Origin: Euryodendron excelsum
Taxonomy: Eukaryota; Streptophyta; Magnoliopsida; Ericales; Pentaphylacaceae
Assembly (NCBI GenBank): GCA_033060915.1
Contig: CM065381.1
Span: 34,667,836-34,731,835, forward strand
Reading direction: 5' to 3'
Length of the DNA stretch: 64,000 nucleotides
Position numbers and translations under genes: made by a program. Below, piece by piece: positions 58,994 through 64,000 of the stretch. The number at the start of each line of letters is the position of its first letter. Position 1 is the stretch's first letter. The notes below the pieces were generated by a model. The model had not been told where the DNA came from and did no database searches. It saw only the letters and a program-made list of their open reading frames with translations.

Positions 58994-60185
58994 GTTAGGG
59001 ATTCCAAAGGAAGGTGATATATCAAGAATAACCTCTAAGGTTATCCATATTAGAATTCCAAAGTCCTAAGTGTTTTCAAAAACCATTTTCAAAAACTTTT
59101 TAACATTCCAAAATCTTGCCTCCAAGGTTTCCAAACAAGACTTCAAGGCATTTTCCAAACTCTCTTGAGTTATCCCAAAGCCTTTGCAAAACTCCCTTGA
59201 GTTATTCTAAATACATTTCAGAACCCCCTTTCAAGAGTTCGAAAGTTCTATTTCAAAACACTCCACTACCCGATTTCAAATCAAAACTCTCAAGTTCTCT
59301 CTTTCCAAAGACCACAAAGTGGCTTCACACTTTTCCAAAGACCACAAAGTGTCTTCAAACTTTTTCAAAGACTGCAAAGTGTCTTCAAACTTTTCAAAAG
59401 ATCGCCAAGTGTCTTTAAACACTCCAAAGGTCCTAATGCGCCTATTTTCCATCGGGCTCTTGCCCGAACTATGAATGACCTGATTCTCACCAAATAAGAT
59501 ACGTAGGCAACTTAAAATAGTGTAGTCATAACTTCTATTTCAACTCCAATCCCCTTTTCAAAAATTTCAATCAACTCAAAATTTCTATTTCAAACTCCTT
59601 CAAAGACTTCCGTGTTTCAAATTTCTTCAAAAACTTACATCATGCATCATTCGTCCGAAAAGTGATGACTAGACCCTGTTTTCGAAACTCCAAAGTGGAT
59701 ACAAAGTGGGCAATGGTAACCGGTTATTCTAGTGAATGAGCAAAGAGTGATTAGATATGTAAGTACCGAAAGGGCAGGGTAAGGTGATGATCTTAGGATA
59801 TCGTCCTTACATGTAACTAACCCTCGAACCATAGATTTTTGTTTTCAAACAACCAAAATGGAGTTATTTTCAAAAAGAGCTTTTATCTTTCCAAATGTTG
59901 CCAAGCAACCTATTTTATTAAAAACCCTCTCTTGGGGGAGTTTTCAAAATCTTTTTCAAAAACCCTAAGTTTGATCTTCGAATTAACACTTAGTTTTAGG
60001 TGACCTAACTCACCTTAATTAAGTTAGGTGGCGACTCCTATTTTTCTAAAAAGTCCTTAGTCAAACCCAATTTTCAAACCTAGTCGCACTTGTTCTTCTA
60101 AGAGGACAAGTTCTAGTGACAGAGTTCTGTGCTTTTGGTCTCTGAGCCAAAAGGACCTTGAACACCCAAAAACCGAGGCGTGACA

Positions 60186-60190
60186 GATGT
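60186..60190 (+). repeat. Right target-site duplication of LTR-B2
   Basis: GATGT; the partner at 51186-51190 is GATTT. This duplication shows that LTR-B2 is an insertion into the leader and not the 5' LTR of the following gag. Confidence 0.65.
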
Positions 60191-61318
60191 GTGTTATTGA
60201 GTTTTTTCCTCCATTTTTGAAAATTCCACACACACTTGGTGTGTTCACAATCATATGTGTTCATATTTGCATTCTACCTTGTTACAACCCTTCTAGTTAG
60301 AAGGGGGAACAATATATTGGTTATGGGTGCTTGCTGTGTCAGTTTCTTAGCCTATAGTCTGCTGACAGTTCCCCTGCTCGAACCACCAACCAAAAATGGG
60401 GTCCACTCTTTCGGAGGTGGACGCCAGAGGTTTGAAGGTTTGGAAATCAAGCTTTTATAGGAAACATTAGTAACCCCCAACCTCATGCTTAAGTAGCACT
60501 GCATGCATAGCTGAACCTTTACTGGGATTAAGATATACGTGCCAATTTCAAAATCAAGGAGGAAAGGGCAACTGTTTTACTTTTCCTTATCTCCTGTTCA
60601 TTTAAACTACTAATTTCCAACTGTTATTCTATTCATGCACTTACTATACTGTTTATGCATTAATATCCATTTCAAGACAAGAGTTCCAAATAAACTCGAG
60701 TCATTGCATTTTTATGCATGTGATCAACCCTAAGAAAGTGGTCTAAAACCACTCTCATGAAAATCAAACCTACCTAAACTCCTAAGGGTTCCCATAACCC
60801 TAAGAATTTATGGCATGCATGCAATTGACATCATTCCAAGAGGGGCTCCAATCCTTCTCTATTTATGGAGATAGGAATGCCAAGAAGAGAAAGGGCAACC
60901 AAGAAGCAATGGTCATCCAAAGACCCCTATCAAAGAACAAAAAAGGCAGATCTGAAGACTCCAAAGTAGTTTAAGAATCCAATGCAGAGAAGATAGGCAA
61001 AAGATCCTATGAAAATATGTTTCCTTCCCCCCCTTTAATGTATTTCAATCCCATGTACAAAAAATAATTCAAAATTAATAAATTTTTTTATCTCTTTATC
61101 TTTCTCGAACCGATAAATGAATGAATGAAAGCAACAGGCCACAAGTATCGTACTACATGTAGGGCAAAATCCGATCTCCAAAGATGAAAAACTCATCACG
61201 TTTAGTTCCCCCAGCAAGCAAGGGAACCCTTAAAGCATGCACTACATAAAAATTCTCATTACAATGCACTAACTTTTTCCTTTTTCTTGTTTTATACTTT
61301 CTCTTTAGTTCCTCCTCC

Positions 61319-61319
<1 letters not shown>

Positions 61320-61356
<37 letters not shown>
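61320..61356 (+). repeat. Homopolymer run of 37 C
   Basis: Uninterrupted C run preceded by (CTC)n, in the leader just before gag. Its true length is uncertain from any sequencing. Confidence 0.9.
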
Positions 61357-61364
<8 letters not shown>

Positions 61365-61478
61365 TTACTATGGAGATCAAAAGCCAAGCCCACGTTTGTA
61401 GAGAATTTTTTGTGAAGGTCACCACCTAAGGTTAAGATAAAAAGGAGTAATTACTAGATTTCAAATTGAAAAGCATTA

Positions 61479-62598
61479 ATGGAGTCACTCAATGTGTCAC
61501 CAAGCTTGGTCCTTAAGCAAGGCCAGACTCAGATACTAGAAGAATTAAGAGGACTCGAGAAAAGGATGACCAAAATGGAAACAATGTTGTATTTGCTCCT
61601 ATCCCATGTAGGTATAACGTCCAATGAACAAGTAGAGGCTCTTCAGGTTCGAACCCATGATGAGTATATTGCCCTTCGAAAAAGGACCAAGGGAAAGACC
61701 GAGATTACACCCAGTTAGCTTGCTCTCTGACCACTGCCTACCGATGGCTACGTTAAGCCAATCATCCAATTCTGATACCTCCCAGGCCTATCTTCAACCG
61801 AACCCCCAAATCATATAATCCTAATCTATCATGTGAATACCATTCCAACTCACCTAGCCATGACACAGAAAATTGTCCCACTTTGAAATGCAAAATCCAA
61901 AACCTCCTCGATTTTCAAGCCATTAACCCAACTATTATTGCACAAAACCTGATCCCTAGCCTTTAAAAACATCTAGGACACCCTTTCGACCAAGGAGAAC
62001 GAGCTGGAGAAATCGAGTTTTTACTATACTTGCTTGCACACAAACCACAACTTATTATGGCCTCCTAGCAGCAGGACACGTAAAACCTATACCCTCTCAG
62101 CCTCTGCCCAGTCCCTTAGCACCCAACTTTAACTTGGCAGCAACTTGTGAATACCATTCGGGTAGCCAAGGTTATGACACTAAGGAGTGCTTCTCTTTGA
62201 AGCATATAATTCAAGACTTAATTGACTCAAAAGTTATTGGCACACAAGAAGCCAACCCAAATCATGTCGCTTCTTGCCCATTACCAAACCACACCATCAA
62301 TTTTATCATGGGAGATAAGGCTAATCGAGATAGTCCCGGCAAAAGAAAGGATGACATTGAGAAACTGCAAGCCCTAGAGGGTAGCCTAAGCACCACATTT
62401 GAAGCGAAAAAATGAAAGAAAAAATAGGTCCACCACTACACCATCACCACTGGCGCCCTAAATGCCGCAGATGACAACTCGATCTGCCTTATGCAACCCA
62501 AGGAGGTACCTCGCAAGTGGAGCGTGGAGAAAGTTGGAGTAATCCCGAAGCCTGTATGGGGTGCTTATCAATCCAAAAAGAAAAAATATGTTTTTTAG
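61479..62598 (+). pseudogene. gag: Gag remnant of LTR-B element, capsid missing, two zinc-knuckle-like modules
   Basis: N-terminal helical part at 61479-61718 (MESLNVSPSLVLKQGQTQIL...). The capsid domain present in the left gag is absent. Two related modules follow: CEYHSNSPSHDTENC (61832-61876, a different frame) and CEYHSGSQGYDTKEC (about 62146-62190). The second module's flanks (ACTQTTTYYGLL, PLPSPLAPNFN) align with the left gag (ACTQIEAYHSLL, PLPSPLPPTFN), and its C-terminus (RKWSVEKVGVIPKP) matches the left gag end (REWSIEDVGIVPKP). Three frames are used, with stops at 62413 and nearby and the end at 62596-62598. Not functional. Confidence 0.8.
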
Positions 62599-63109
62599 AT
62601 CCATCCACTTTTCTTCCTATCATTTATTATTCTACCTTCTATTTTCACCTGTGATCTTTGTTTAAAATCAAGCGTTACCATGCCATGTGAATATCTCTAA
62701 ATAAAAGAGAATGAAATGAATGCCAGTTTATCCCTTATCTCACGGTTTTCATGAATGTTGTTTTCCTCCAGGAATTCCCCTCAAAATATTTTACCTTGAC
62801 TTGAAGGATGAGACAGCATAAGTACCATATTCAACATAAATAACCTCTGACTCCAAAAAGAGGGGAGAGAGGAATAGGAAGTGCAGAAAGAAGGGAAGTA
62901 TAGAGGGGTGAGAGATGAGAATCGATCATATAGCTTGTTGAAATCTAAGAGAGCAACCCTTGAAGGATGTCCTGACAAAACAACAAATAGTTACACCCTC
63001 AAAAGGAAGATTAGCACATATTAGCAAACTTGAGACAACTGAATCTTTGAAAAAAAATATATCAAAAAAAAAAAAGATTTTTATAATATTTGTCTTACAT
63101 GTGCATAAT
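62599..63109 (+). other. Post-gag region of LTR-B element
   Basis: AT-rich sequence after the gag remnant, with no protease or RT motif and only short ORFs. It ends where a minus-strand LTR-B begins at 63110; the 5 bases before that are ATAAT. Confidence 0.5.
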
Positions 63110-64000
63110 TGTCGCACCCCGGTTTTTGGGTGTCCAAGGTCCTTTCGGCTCGGACACCAAAAACACGGAACTCTGTCACTAGAACTTATCCTCCTAGAAG
63201 GACAAGTGCGATTAGGTTTGAAAATTGGTTTGACTAAGGGCTTTTCAGAAAAATAGGAGTTACCACCTAACTTGATTAAGGTGAGTTAGGTCACCTAAAA
63301 CTAAGTGCTAATCCAAAGATTAAACTTAAGGTTTTTGAAAAAGACTTTGAAAACTCCCTTAAGAGAGGGTTTTTTAAGAAAATAGATTGTTTGGCAACCT
63401 TTAGAAAGATTTAAGCCCTTTTTGAAAATAACTCCATTTTGGTCCTTCGAAAACAGAAATCTATGGTCCGGGGGTTGGCTACGTGTAGGGAAGATATCCT
63501 AAGATCATCACCCTATCCCGTCCTTTCGGTACCTACATGTCTAAGCACCCTTTGTTCACTCACTAGAATAACCGGTTACCATTGTCCACTTAATATCCAC
63601 TTTAGAGTTTTGAAAACAGGGTTTAGTTATCACCTTTCGGATGAATGATGCATGATGCAAATTTTGGAAAAAGTTTGAAAATGTGAAAGTTTTGAAGGAG
63701 TTTGAAATGAGAACTTTTGATTGATTGAAAGTTTTCGAAAAGGGGATTGGAGTTGAAATAGAAGTTATGACTGCACCATTTTAGGTTGCCTATGTATCTC
63801 ATTTGGTGAGAATCAGGTCAATCGTAGTTCGGGCAAGAGCCCAATGGAAAATAGGCCTGTTAGGGCCTTTGGAAAGTTCGAAGACACTTCGAGGTCTTTG
63901 GAAAAGTTTAAGACATTTTGAGGTCTTTGGAAAGGTTTAAGTCACTTTGAGATCTTTGGAAACTTTGACCCGAAATTGGATGGTAGAGTGCTTTGAAACT
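63110..64000 (-). mobile_element. LTR-B3, minus strand, cut by the window end
   Basis: Begins TGTCGCACCCCGG, the reverse of an LTR-B 3' end, and matches 59290-60185 in reverse. The conserved hairpin is at 63291-63265 with perfect arms; the PBS-core copy beside it is altered (TGGTAACTCC). ~28-bp repeats are near 63870-63960. The rest lies beyond 64000, so solo or full-length status is unknown. Confidence 0.85.

Larger units (their letters stand above)
51191..60185 (+). mobile_element. Solo LTR-B2 (TSD GATTT/GATGT), carrying solo LTR-A copy 8
   Basis: Complete plus-strand LTR-B, TGTAAGCACCTT (51191) to GAGGCGTGACA (60185). It is about 4.5 kb once the inserted LTR-A (54505-58993) is removed. 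The flanks GATTT (51186-51190) and GATGT (60186-60190) differ at one base. Content: U3 hairpins such as GAGCGTCT-CGT-AGACGCTC (about 52003), GCGCATGTAGCACATGTGCC upstream of TATAAATA (52607-52614), a donor-like AAG|GTGGTA (52875), 30-bp repeats (54023-54300), ~28-bp AAAGACCACAAAGTGTCTTC repeats (59300-59440) and the conserved hairpin (60003-60029). Confidence 0.88.
50763..61478 (+). other. PBS and leader of the LTR-B element, split by solo LTR-B2
   Basis: PBS at 50765-50782 (TGGTGACTCCACTAGGGA), then leader to 51190. It resumes at 60191 after the inserted LTR-B2 and runs to gag at 61479. Joining the two parts gives AAGATGGATGTGTG, which matches AGGATGGATGGGAG in the left element leader (about 4000), so continuity is supported. 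A splice acceptor with TACTAAC is at 51086-51112. The 60191-61478 part has only short ORFs, none conserved in frame with the left element. A 37-base C run is at 61320-61356. Confidence 0.8.

Noticed and set aside
1..64000. Host protein genes, tRNA or rRNA genes
   Set aside because: No ORF outside element sequence has a recognisable domain, and I saw no cloverleaf or rRNA-like stretch; everything is explained by LTRs, leaders or decayed gag-pol.

Overview
This is a plant nuclear window, probably from a large, repeat-rich angiosperm genome (species not identifiable here). I see no host gene, tRNA, rRNA or CRISPR. Almost every base belongs to nested Ty3/gypsy retrotransposons of the Tat/Ogre branch, shown by Tat-type gag zinc knuckles, a dual RNase H, very long LTRs and an antisense extra ORF. 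Three LTR types occur. LTR-A (about 4.5-5.7 kb) and LTR-B (about 4.5 kb) share their 3' parts, primer-binding site (PBS) and leader. LTR-C (about 0.6 kb) belongs to a separate Tat element.

Layout. 1-9044: minus-strand LTR-A element cut by the window edge, with 5' LTR (4268-9044), PBS, leader and a gag with five in-frame stops (738-2717). 9045-10577: two LTR-B fragments head to head. 10578-30531: plus-strand array LTR-A / 3'UTR / LTR-A / 3'UTR / LTR-A, its first LTR interrupted by a solo LTR-A (11654-17003, TSD GACTA). 30532-50762: 5' LTR-B of a plus-strand element, split by a 17.6-kb minus-strand Tat element (32452-50051). That element carries decayed gag, PR, RT, RNase H, archaeal-type RNase H and integrase. 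It also has an antisense plus-strand gene with its own TATA box, and two inserted LTR-A copies (34725-36575, 39342-44916). 50763-51190 and 60191-63109: leader and decayed gag of the LTR-B element, its leader interrupted by a solo LTR-B (51191-60185), itself holding a solo LTR-A (54505-58993). 63110-64000: start of another minus-strand LTR-B.

Nesting is fixed by 5-bp target-site duplications: GACTA and GTTAG are perfect; GTCAC/TTCAC, CATGG/TATGG, CCTTT/CCTTC and GATTT/GATGT have one mismatch each. No coding region looks intact. The most interesting signals are noncoding. (1) A hairpin about 150 bp before the LTR 3' end occurs in ten LTRs, with a compensatory double change in one, and abuts a copy of the PBS core. 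(2) U3 hairpin arrays have arms that co-vary. (3) A candidate leader intron has its donor in the LTR and a TACTAAC branch site plus AG acceptor in the leader, so splicing would remove the PBS.
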